Source: Morinoia aosen
Taxonomy: Eukaryota > Arthropoda > Malacostraca > Amphipoda > Talitridae
Direction of reading: 5' to 3'
Length of the DNA stretch: 64,000 nt
NCBI GenBank assembly: GCA_030386875.1
Contig: CM059564.1
Coordinates: forward strand, 39,700,075-39,764,074
Shown piece by piece: positions 36,601 through 43,814 of the stretch (position 1 is its first letter; each line of letters begins with the position of its first letter). Made by a program: the position numbers and the translations under genes. The notes under the pieces were generated by a model. That model saw only the letters and a list, made by a program, of their open reading frames with translations. It ran no database searches and was not told the origin of the DNA.

Positions 36601-39600
36601 AAATGATTAACTTTTTTAACATAACACAGCATAGAATGAAATTAATTCTTCCTAATCAAAACATTGAAGTATAGTTAACATAAGTCTACAAACAGTTAAT
36701 ATTACAAGGGGATGTAATTACAACAGAATTTATACAATCTCATGATGAATGCAAAGCCACATCATGAGCACATTACAGATGCAGCAAACATTTTAACTTT
36801 GAATAACAGCAGCATTTCGGAACTGTAGCAATACCAAATTGAAGATTGGATCATGTTGAAATCAAAGTTAAAACATTAAACTTTATTTAACACTGTCTTG
36901 AAAGATCTACTCACCGTGCTATCACTTCCATTTTACAATCATGCATTAGCTCAAGCCTCCCTAGCTACAGCAAAGATGCCAAGGTGTTTCCAAGAGAGGA
37001 AGGATGAAGGTACAATTTAGTACACAGTTAAGAGAACAGGGAATTTTTGCAGAGGATGTGCATTCACATCCTGCACCTAAAAACACAAAGATTGAAAAAA
37101 GTTTATGACATAAGAAAAAATTGGAGAAAGAAATTGGTGCTGAAAATAAGATTGGCAGTGAACCAAAAAAATTTTTGTGTTATAAAATAAAATAAATTAT
37201 TCAACTAATATTAAAAAGAAAATCAACCTAAACTTTAACTCATCACCTCACGCCTTATGATAGCTAATCCAAATAGATAGAATAATCCTATCCTCCTGAA
37301 CGAAATACTAATTTAAAATGCTTCACTAAAAATATAACATTCAACTCAACATTCAAAGATTAGATTAGATTATTAGTTAGTTTAAGCCTCCCTATCCGCA
37401 ACAAAGGCTATCTAAGAAAGGAAGGAAGAAGGCACCATTTAGTATGGAGTTAAGGAAACGCGGAATCTATGCAGAAAAGGCACAGAAACAGAAAGCTAAG
37501 AAAGAAGATCATGAAGCAAGAAAAAGTTGAAGAAGAAAGTAGTAGGTGCTGAAAAACAGGACAGCAGTGAACCGAAAAAAGATGGTCCGTAACAAAACAA
37601 AAACCTATTCTATTTTAACAAAAAGAAAGCCTACCTAACCTTCAGCTCAGGCCGTTACATTGTCCCCCTGGGAGCGCTAATTCCACTCAACATTCAAAAT
37701 ATTCGCTGTAAGTTAGTTAGTAAGAATGTTGAAATGTAACACAGAATAAAGTGATTCTTTACATACTTGTATCTACACAAAAGTGCTACTATTAATTTTA
37801 ACATTACAAATCAAAATACCCTACAATGTAAGAATATGTCACCAACATATTATTCATACATATACACATGTATGTAATTAGGTATATATGTTCCTGCAAC
37901 ACCAATGTTAAAAGAGCTTCAGGATTCCTATGGCAACAGAGCACAGCTCTTTTCCCAGTGTAACAAGGGGATTACCTCATTTCGAAATTAAGTGACTACC
38001 TTCATTTAAATCATGCACTGGTTGCTAGAGTAGTTAACCCTTTAACGTCCGAATTTTTGTACTCATATTACCGTTAACACAACCACCATCACTAAACTGG
38101 CGCTGGCATCAGGCAGTCATCGATTTCAGGATGAGAAAGGAACTGCCACTTGGCAGAGAACTTCAAAGAACACGTTAGGGAACTAATTGAACAAGAAATA
38201 CAATATATTAAGGGTATTTTTGAAAGAGAACACTGGTGTCCTCTGGGGCGTTAAAGGGTTAACTAATGAACACTTTAAAAATGATTGTGAAATCTAGCAG
38301 CCATAATTTTTCTGGCCATACTTTTCAACAAAAATCTTCCCCTCTATTCTTGAGCAGTATAATTAGTAGAAATCAGACCCACAGTTGTTCTAACCATTAA
38401 AGTACTGTTTCCAAGTTGCAATACATTCTATTCTAAAATCATGCTAGCAATCCTAAAGTAAAACACAAGACTCATTATTATCCAGTTAAAAATTCCCAAC
38501 AGCAACAAGGACAATTGTATGAGAGCAAAGAGAAGGACAATTTAGTGTGAACTGTAAAAACAAGGAATCTATACACATGGTAAGTCCCCAATCAAGATAA
38601 GCTATTCCTAGAAGCAGCAAGTTAGGAAGTAAAAGAAAGAAAAACAGCCAAAAGATAGCAAAGAATGGCATGAAAACCAAAAGAAAGGGGGATAGGGAAG
38701 ATACAATTCTTGAAAGCCAATATATAGCAGAAGTAACATGAGAATAGGTATTCCTCTGGGCCTGGGGGTGACAGTCCCTTTAGCATACAATTGAAAACAT
38801 TACCAACATAAACCTTTCCTATGCCCGTGATGGGAGACAGCTTTATTATGCCCAAAAATAATAAGAATGCTGCTCTACATATAGGAGTAAGCTACTTTTT
38901 GTGAATTAAACATAAATAATAATGATAATAAATTTGAACTAAGTTTTTCCATGACTGATGACCAATTCGGTGAATTAATTTATTAATTTTGATCCACCAA
39001 AATGTAGACTTTAAGCTGGTCTTCTCCCAAATTCACTAGGATAAGAAAAAGATAATGCAAAACATAAGATTCAAAGACACATGTAGGCTACAGCAAAGCC
39101 CCTGCTCATCAAAGGAGCTAATTAGAAATGACGAGTGTTTACCCACTATTGCATCACTTCTGTATGTGTACTGTACTACAGGAATTACAGGTTAACCTGT
39201 TCCTGAAAGAAGAAGTGATTGTAACATTTTTTGCATTTCCACTAGTATGAACATATACTAGTATGAACACTAGTATGAACATATTTTTTCAATATTTATT
39301 TCAATGACAAGATACTGTATGTCCTAATTAAGCATTTTTGATATTGCAGACAATTAAAATTAATTCTAAACTGGTCTAATACATGCTTCAATATGAAAAT
39401 TGGTAAAAAATTAATTCTGCTTCCTTACAGTAATGAATAATTGAGTACAACACAGTAGCCTCAAGGAATCTACGTTTGATTTCAAGTAATTTTACAACAG
39501 ATTTTGCTTTTGTTTGTTACAGGAAACCGAAGGTAGCTAGTGACAATGTTGTTTACTGGAGCCTACTTGTTCTACTGTTCTTAGCACACTATACTTCAAT

Positions 39601-39925
39601 GAGCTGCCTGAACACCATAAGATGCTTCCAGTTTGCTGCACACCAGTGCCCTATTTATTCACTTTTTTCTGTCTTTGAGACCTCATAACTACCTAGCAAT
39701 CAGAATGGGTTGTTGATTGGTTGTATACTAACATTGTAATATAATACAAAAATAATTTTGAAAATTCATTGTTATCACATAGAAAAAGAATTCTTACCTT
39801 ATAAGTGTTGAACAAGCATAATGTACGATGCTCTGAGCTATCCACAAGCCGTGAGAAGGCATTCGGCACCAACTGCGCAGATGCCTTTCTTGAAGCAAAG
39901 ACCCACATGTTCTTGAAGACCATTC
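24497..39925 (-). CDS. TUFM: Mitochondrial elongation factor Tu, complete ten-exon gene
   Basis: EF-Tu delivers aminoacyl-tRNA to the mitochondrial ribosome using GTP. Exons in transcription order: 39925-39798 (ATG at 39923), 36580-36484, 35199-35031, 33422-33236, 32547-32422, 31137-31019, 29836-29707, 27672-27542, 25582-25434 and 24684-24497. They join without frameshift into 473 codons plus stop; the vertebrate protein is about 452-455. Motifs: G1 GHVDHGKT (75-82), switch I RGITIN (115-120), G3 DCPGH (137-141), G4 NKCD (192-195, split by an intron), G5 SAL (229-231), then domains II and III with VPHRG, AGENVGV, RGVKK and [13 protein letters not shown]. The first 42 residues are Arg/Ser-rich without acids until near the end, as expected for mitochondrial import. 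Odd: HVGYRTDKR where family members have HVEYSTAAR-like sequence, at an exon end embedded in a tandem repeat. It could be one of two mitochondrial EF-Tu paralogues if the species has them. Confidence 0.96.
25434..25582 (-). CDS. TUFM: TUFM exon 9: domain III
   Basis: Acceptor CGTCGCCGTAG|G and donor ATGCCGG|GTGAGA. It encodes [40 protein letters not shown] and [15 protein letters not shown] and MPGE are hallmark EF-Tu domain III residues. One base plus 49 codons plus one base, phases matching both neighbours. Confidence 0.95.
26510..26825 (-). repeat. SINE-like repeat in TUFM intron 8/9 region
   Basis: Minus-strand copy with AGGTTCAGGCAGGC, an oligo-pyrimidine body and a degenerate head at CCCATGGGGAAAA. 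Sense to TUFM. The rest of this 1.96 kb intron shows no exon. Confidence 0.6.
27542..27672 (-). CDS. TUFM: TUFM exon 8: end of domain II
   Basis: Acceptor ATGATGCAG|GTG and donor CAACAG|GTGCGT. It encodes [38 protein letters not shown] and LALRN. AGENVG and the RG.K motif place it in domain II. Phase 0 entry; Arg362 is completed by exon 9. Confidence 0.95.
27770..27975 (-). repeat. SINE-like repeat, partial copy
   Basis: Minus-strand copy with GAGCTGAATGTTAGGAAGGC, CTGTCCTGTTTTTCAGCACC and GCAGAGATTC blocks. Shortened relative to full copies. Confidence 0.65.
29275..29650 (-). repeat. SINE-like repeat, full-length copy
   Basis: Minus-strand copy from CCCCTCATGGAGATACCACT through GGAAATTAGCGCTCCCAGG, the body with GGACCATCTTTTTTCGG and CTGTCCTGTTTTTTCAGC, to TGGGTAGGGAAGCTAAAAC. 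Only about 60 bases downstream of TUFM exon 7. Confidence 0.8.
29707..29836 (-). CDS. TUFM: TUFM exon 7: domain II core
   Basis: Acceptor TTGTGCAG|C and donor CTCCAG|GTTCTG. It encodes [36 protein letters not shown] and TRISGLQ. Alignment to TUFM ([20 protein letters not shown] region) is gapless across the exon 6/7 junction; GRG is replaced by HRG and TGT by VGT. The donor GTTCTG is weak. Confidence 0.93.
30160..30480 (-). repeat. SINE-like repeat, diverged subfamily copy
   Basis: Minus strand: AGGCAATAGGTTTTACAG head area, CTATAGATAAGCCTTTAGG, TTTCGTGTCCGCTTTGC, then a pyrimidine-rich body. Resembles the copies at 18880 and 38460. Confidence 0.5.
30500..30810 (-). repeat. SINE-like repeat copy
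   Basis: Minus strand: GGGATACAGCTGCTGTATC hairpin head, TGAGAATTAACG, GAGCTGAAGGTTAGATAGG, CACTGTTTTTTTCAGC and the 3' CATTCTAAAATGATGTC block. Confidence 0.65.
31019..31137 (-). CDS. TUFM: TUFM exon 6: G-domain end / start of domain II
   Basis: Acceptor GGCTTGGCAG|GGA and donor TTAGCAG|GTGAGA. It encodes [39 protein letters not shown]. The LDSY...P.R....PF.LP block marks the linker into domain II in all EF-Tu proteins. Confidence 0.95.
32422..32547 (-). CDS. TUFM: TUFM exon 5: G4/G5 region
   Basis: Acceptor TTTTTCTAG|TGC and donor CTCAAG|GTGAGC, exactly 42 codons in phase 0. It encodes [20 protein letters not shown] and [20 protein letters not shown]. It carries the second half of the NKCD motif and the G5 SAL motif. 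A short ORF on the plus strand over the same DNA is a shadow. Confidence 0.96.
32957..33235 (-). repeat. SINE-like repeat, 5'-truncated, next to TUFM exon 4 donor
   Basis: The minus-strand body starts at about GGTGAAATAAAATG, 15 bases after the exon 4 donor, and runs through AGATCATCTCTTTTGG, TTATGTTTCAGCATCTC and TCCCTACTAAATGATGCCC. Sense to TUFM. Confidence 0.7.
33236..33422 (-). CDS. TUFM: TUFM exon 4: G3 region
   Basis: Acceptor GTGTTGCAG|G and donor AATAAA|GTGTGT. It encodes [60 protein letters not shown] and NK. This is the most conserved part of EF-Tu and is intact. A 5'-truncated SINE-like repeat begins only about 15 bases into the following intron. Confidence 0.97.
33955..34310 (-). 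repeat. SINE-like repeat, full-length copy
   Basis: Minus strand: CCCCTCAGGGGGATACAA head, GGGAATCAGCAC, GAGCTGAGAGTTAGGTAGGC, the pyrimidine body, and a GATAGGGAGGCTCAAACTAAC end with TAATC units. Young subfamily. Confidence 0.8.
34592..34867. mobile_element. TTAA-flanked MITE, family 1 copy a
   Basis: TTAA-CACGTTTGCTGCGTAT on the left, and the inverted GGAAACGCAGTGAACGTG-TTAA on the right, 268 bases between TTAA duplications. TTAA target sites and CAC ends fit piggyBac-type elements. No coding capacity. Inserted into the tandem repeat at 34500-35050. Confidence 0.8.
35031..35031 (-). other. Weak 5' splice site of TUFM intron 3
   Basis: AAAAG|GTTCCT. It is inferred from exact family length agreement and phase 2 compatibility with exon 4. 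Only the GT and the preceding AG match the consensus. Confidence 0.7.
35031..35199 (-). CDS. TUFM: TUFM exon 3: P-loop and switch I
   Basis: Acceptor ACTCGTTCAG|GC completes Gly75; [17 protein letters not shown] follows, then [20 protein letters not shown] and [11 protein letters not shown]. The donor AAAAG|GTTCCT is poor but gives exact length agreement with the family across the junction to [11 protein letters not shown]. The last 20 coding bases and the donor are a unit of a tandem repeat that continues into the intron. Confidence 0.93.
35997..36257. mobile_element. TTAA-flanked MITE, family 1 copy b
   Basis: Same family as 34592-34867: ATAACACGTCCTCGCGTATTG on the left (abbreviated terminus, target site mutated to ATAA) and ACCGTGAACGTG-TTAA on the right, with shared internal blocks such as AAGCAGTAAAGTTGATTTCC and TTATTCTGCTACTT. 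Confidence 0.75.
36484..36580 (-). CDS. TUFM: TUFM exon 2: end of presequence to GTI
   Basis: Acceptor TCTTAATTTCAG|CCT and donor ACAATTG|GTATGT. It encodes [19 protein letters not shown] then [13 protein letters not shown], joining GHVDHGK. The CNVGTIGHVDHGK junction matches the strongly conserved EF-Tu start. Arg-Phe-Cys-Ser-Ser is a plausible mitochondrial processing region. Confidence 0.92.
36945..37310 (-). repeat. SINE-like repeat copy, diverged
   Basis: Minus strand: CAGGAGGATAGGATTATTC head, AGTTTAGGTTGATTTTC, the pyrimidine body with TTATTTTCAGCACC, GTGTACTAAATTGTACC and TAGGGAGGCTTGAGC. Lies in TUFM intron 1, sense. Confidence 0.65.
37355..37690 (-). repeat. SINE-like repeat, well-preserved copy
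   Basis: Minus strand: GGAATTAGCGCTCCCAGGGG to GATAGGGAGGCTTAAACTAA and TAATC units, nearly identical to 1327-1686. The hairpin head (GATACAA..TTGTATC) is missing, so it is slightly 5' truncated. Confidence 0.82.
38034..38262. mobile_element. TTAA-flanked MITE, piggyBac type (family 2)
   Basis: TTAA-CCCTTTAACGTCC on the left and GGGGCGTTAAAGGG-TTAA on the right, perfect target duplication and near-perfect inverted repeat. CCCT ends with TTAA are diagnostic of piggyBac. The internal GGAACTGCCACTTGGCAG resembles a block near the left end of the 9409 element, so it may be a deletion derivative of a related transposon. Confidence 0.88.
38460..38880 (-). repeat. SINE-like repeat, diverged subfamily copy
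   Basis: Minus strand: GGGACTGTCACCCCCAGG, a long pyrimidine-rich body, ACCATGTGTATAGATTCC and TTCACACTAAATTGTCC. Same block order as 14455 and 18880; sense to TUFM. Confidence 0.6.
39798..39925 (-). CDS. TUFM: TUFM exon 1 (first coding): mitochondrial presequence
   Basis: ATG at 39923 follows two bases after an acceptor TTGTTTCAG, so a 5' UTR exon lies further upstream and was not located. The exon encodes [38 protein letters not shown] and NTYK, ending at donor TATAAG|GTAAGA in phase 0 with exon 2. The early part is basic and able to form an amphipathic helix, fitting a targeting signal. No alternative in-frame ATG was seen upstream of the acceptor. Confidence 0.82.
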
Positions 39926-40201
39926 CTGAAACAAATGAACAAGATAATCATACTATTTCCATTGAACATTAAACTTGAGAACTTAAAATAAAGAGAGGCA
40001 CAGATTATCAGCCTATTCAACAGACTATTTTAACTGTTGCTTCCATTTTCAGATGCATATAAGAGATACAACTGCTGCATAACCAGAGCCTAGCCTTCAT
40101 TTTGACAATGCAGCACCCTACCATCAATAAAAAGCCAGCCAAGAAAAACATTTGAAATACTAGGTTTTTCACAAGTTTTGCAAAAAGGTAAGCCTTTTTG
40201 A

Positions 40202-40747
40202 GGTAAATGTTGAGGATTAACCGGGAATTGATGTTTGAATTTTTGGTTCCTAACCATAGTTAATTAGATCGAAATAAACAAGTTTTCTTCTACGCACTTT
40301 CCGTCGCAAACAAGTATTTTACAAGTTATACCAGTAAATTACTTACCGCAACCTAAGTGTTTAAAGCGGGAAGTAATTCATCAAGCCCGGCGTATGGCAA
40401 CACTGCAATGGAGTCTCGCTTCCAGCACGCTCGTCATTAAAGACGAAACTAAACCTACCACGCTAACTCGTAAAATATTCATTTGACGAAAAAAGTGTAT
40501 AGAAGAAAAGTAGTGTATTTCAATGTTATTACCAGGATTCAAGCAACTAAAATTTGAAAATCAATGAGTAACTGTTTATTCGAGCGCATTCATCATCAAA
40601 GACCCAACTAAACCTACCGCTAAAATTCGTAAAATACTCATTTACGGCGGAAAGTGCTTAGAAGAAAACTTGTTTATTTTGATCTAATTAACTGTTTACC
40701 ATTCAAAAAGTTGAAAATCGATTCCCGGTTAATCCTCAACATTTATC
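40202..40747. mobile_element. Long-TIR element family A, copy A1
   Basis: The left end GGTAAATGTTGAGGATTAACC and right end GGTTAATCCTCAACATTTATC belong to inverted repeats about 140 bases long (shared blocks AACAAGTTTTCTTCTA and CGGAAAGTGC). Flanked by CTTTTTGA / CTCTTTGA, an 8-bp duplication with one mismatch. 546 bases, no coding capacity. GG termini with 8-bp duplications recall Merlin- or Mutator-type elements; the superfamily is unproven. Confidence 0.82.
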
Positions 40748-41084
40748 CTCTTTGAAAGTATAGATCCAAAAGAAAAATTTAATTTGAGGACAAAAACTTG
40801 TAATTACCTATTGAGCAACAACTTAATCAAGCTCGATGCAGAACAAGCTTAGAACAGTTGTACCAATGATAAAACCTGAAGAGAGCACTAAGCAGGCTCA
40901 AAATATATCATACTGTACCAGTTTAGTCAGTGATTTACTATGTTCTTGTCTGTATATACGTTTGGTGGTGTCTGCATGATGCATGAAGTATTACCTTCTT
41001 GTAGAGCACCTGTTTACACCAAAGTAAGTGCTTATAAGACCTTTCTTGTTTACTGCAGACCAGTGCCCCATTTTTTTTCAAATC

Positions 41085-41632
41085 GGTAAATCTGAAGGAT
41101 ATGTCAGTTATCGATTTTCCACTTTTTGGTACCTGAACCTAATTAATTGAATCAAAATAAACAAGTTTTCATCTATACACTTTCAGTCTCAAATGAGTAT
41201 TTTACGATTTATAGCGGTAGGTTTAGTTTTGTCTCTGATGACGAATGCGCTCGGATAAACAGCTACTCATCGATTTTAAAATTTTTGTTGCTTGAATCAA
41301 GGTAATAACATCGAAATAAACAACTTTTCTTCTATACGATTTTTTTGTCAAATGAGTATTTAACGAGGTATAGCGGCAGGTTTGGTTTCGTCTTTGATGA
41401 CGATAGCGCTGGAAGCGAGTACGCATTGCAGTGTTGCTGTCCGACATGCTCCTTGAATTACTTGACGCTTCAAACACTGGAGTTGCGGTAAGTCATTTAC
41501 CGCTATACCCAATAAAATACTCATTTGAGACGGAAAGTGCATAGAAGAAAACTTGTTTATTTTGATCTAATTAACTATGCTTAGGCATCGAAATTCACAA
41601 AATCGATAACTGAAATATCTTTCAGATTTACC
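41085..41632. mobile_element. Long-TIR element family A, copy A2
   Basis: GGTAAATCTGAAGGATATGTCAG on the left is mirrored by CTGAAATATCTTTCAGATTTACC (only the ends quoted loosely; arms are imperfect) on the right; 548 bases, the same size as A1. It sits inside a diverged duplicate of 39590-39720, which serves as an approximate empty site. The target duplication is weak (5 of 8). Confidence 0.78.
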
Positions 41633-41690
41633 GTTTAATCTTTTGAGACCTCATAACTATCTAGCAATTAGAATCAAATTTAATGTAGGT

Positions 41691-41822
41691 GTAAGGCCAG
41701 GTGTTGTTGCTGCTTCAGCCATTGAGTTCCATTAGAGGCAAGTGAAGCAGCGGCCTTACTTATATACTTCTCCTGCAGTTGGTATGGGTAATACGCGGTG
41801 GAGAAGTTGTAACTTTTTTTTT
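41691..41822 (+). ncRNA. Candidate structured RNA: two stem-loops followed by a T9 run
   Basis: Stem 1: GTAAGGCC (41691) pairs GGCCTTAC (41752), and GCTGCTTC (41709) pairs GAAGCAGC (41744), a 16-bp helix with a 10-nt bulge and 27-nt loop. Stem 2: ACTTCTCC (41766) pairs GGAGAAGT (41800). T9 at 41814-41822 would terminate RNA polymerase III. No known family was recognised. On the minus strand the same DNA offers TATATAAG (41766-41759), so it could instead be a core promoter for TUFM. Confidence 0.3.
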
Positions 41823-42630
41823 AAATAAATTTATATTGAAACATGTTAGGATTACTGAACATAAATAGATTAGAATTAAGATTTGAGAGGTAACAATATT
41901 TAGGTTTAGGATTTATCCAGCTCATGTTTTACTCAAGCATTGCATAGGTTAGGCCATTTTCTAAGTTTTAATGCTGTATATTATTAAAGGGTACATTTAA
42001 TCAAAGCATCTAAATAACAACTTTGAAGCAAATGTGAATAATTGGCATAATTTCTAAATTAGCCATAGTTGTAAACATTTTATTTGCTTGTAGCTTTTTG
42101 ATATAATAGATAAATTATGCTAATTTTATACCCATTGAATTTGCTTAGTTACCAGTCTCTTTCAATTTTAGCATAAAATTCTACATCATGAAAAACCTTC
42201 AAAAATGACAAAGAAAATAACAAATAAAGCATCAAAAAGGTCAATATTTACTTTAGGTCAGGCAGGCGACCATTATGGGCGCCGCCATCTTGGATCCGAT
42301 GTAAACAAGATTGCGGTCGTCATCCTAATGGGTGGGTTAGAAGCTTTATTTATAATTTTCGCTATAAGAACTGTGGCTAACCCTCACGACCCAACCTCCT
42401 TACGTTTGTAATAAGGGGTTAACTACCCTTATTAACTAAATAACGGCGCCGACGCCAACTTCAAAGTACAATTATTCAAAAATAACGCATCAGCGAGCAG
42501 AATGTCATTCTTGCAAAAGATTATGGTCAATGTGAAGTTTAATGCAATCACGGAAATTGATAATTATATTCCAAACAATCACTAAAGGAACCCATTTAAG
42601 AACGTTTTTCAAGAACGACATTCTGCTCTC

Positions 42631-43165
42631 GGTAAATGTAAAGGACTTGACCATAATCGATTTTCCACTTTTTGATCAACAAATATTGTTGATGAGACCA
42701 AAATAAACAAGTTTTCTTCAATGCACTTTCCGTCGGAAATGAGTATTTTAAAAGTTATGGCATTAAATGAGTTACCGGAACTCCATTGTGCATCACCCTA
42801 TTACAAACGTAAAGAGGTTGGGTCGTGAGGGGTAGCCACAGTTCTTTTCGTTTTATAATTTTTACTAAAAGAACTGTTGCTACCCCTCACGACCCAACCT
42901 CTTTACGTTTGTAATAGGGGGTTTGCTCTTCGTCGGCTTGGTTGGCGCGCGGGAACGCCTGTTTACTTTCACGTCGGACCGCGCGGTATATTTTTCCCCG
43001 ACTCAAAGACTAGAGTTACGGTAACTCATTTAATGCCATAACTTTTAAAATACTCATTTCCGACGGAAAGTGCATTGAAGAAAACTTGTTTATTTTGGTT
43101 TAATTAACAGTCATTGTTGATCAAAAAGTGGGAAATCGATTATGGTCAAGTCCTTTACATTTACC
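42631..43165. mobile_element. Long-TIR element family A, copy A3 (inside B0)
   Basis: GGTAAATGTAAAGGACTTG to CAAGTCCTTTACATTTACC with perfect 8-bp flanks CTGCTCTC. Its arms run from the ends almost to the centre, where 42791-42918 forms a near-perfect palindrome of ACGTAAAGAGGTTGGGTCG blocks. A non-palindromic GC-rich spacer lies at about 42930-43010. Confidence 0.88.
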
Positions 43166-43174
43166 CTGCTCTCT

Positions 43175-43637
43175 GATGCGTTATTTTCGAATTATTGAAC
43201 TTTGAAGTTGGCCTTGGCGCCAAAGGAAGCGAGCGCGTGAAACGGAATTCAATTAATAACGGAAGCTATTACAAACGTAAAGAGGTTGGGTTGTGAGGGG
43301 TAGCCACAGTTCTTTTAGTGAAAAGTATAAATAAAGCTTCTAAACCACCCATTAGGGTGACGACCGCAATCTTGTTTACATCGGGTCTAACATGGCGACC
43401 ACCATGGGCGCCGCCATCTTGGACCCGATGTCAACAAGATTGCGGTCGTCACCCTAATGGGTGGGTTAGAGGCTTTATTTATAATTTTCACTAGAAGAAC
43501 TGTGCCTCCCTCTCACGACCCAACCTCTTTACGTTTGTAATAGCTTCCGTTATTAATTAAATTCCGTTTCACGCGCTCGCTTCCTTTGGCGCCAAGGCCA
43601 ACTTCAAAGTTCAATTATTCGAAAATAACGCATCAGC
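43175..43637. repeat. Very large near-perfect palindrome within B0
   Basis: The arms of about 230 bases read inward from TGATGCGTTATTTTCGA on the left and AATAACGCATCA on the right, through GAAGCGAGCGCGTG, ATAACGGAAGCTATTACAAA and CGACCGCAATCTTG, to a centre at about 43405. Only a handful of mismatches were seen. Confidence 0.9.
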
Positions 43638-43814
43638 GAGCAGAATGTCATTCATGTAAAACGTTCTTAAATGGGTTCCTATAGTGATTCCTAAGCTTGG
43701 AATTTTTATTTTCCATGATTGCATTAAACTTCACATTGACCATGATTATTAAATATGTTCCTTTATTGATTATTAGCCCCCAAATTATTAATTTCCTTGC
43801 CTGACAAAAAATAA

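Noticed and set aside
611-38880. The sense-oriented intronic repeats as introners (intron-creating elements)
   Set aside because: Their ends do not coincide with splice sites; they lie inside larger introns with unrelated sequence on both sides, so they did not create these introns.
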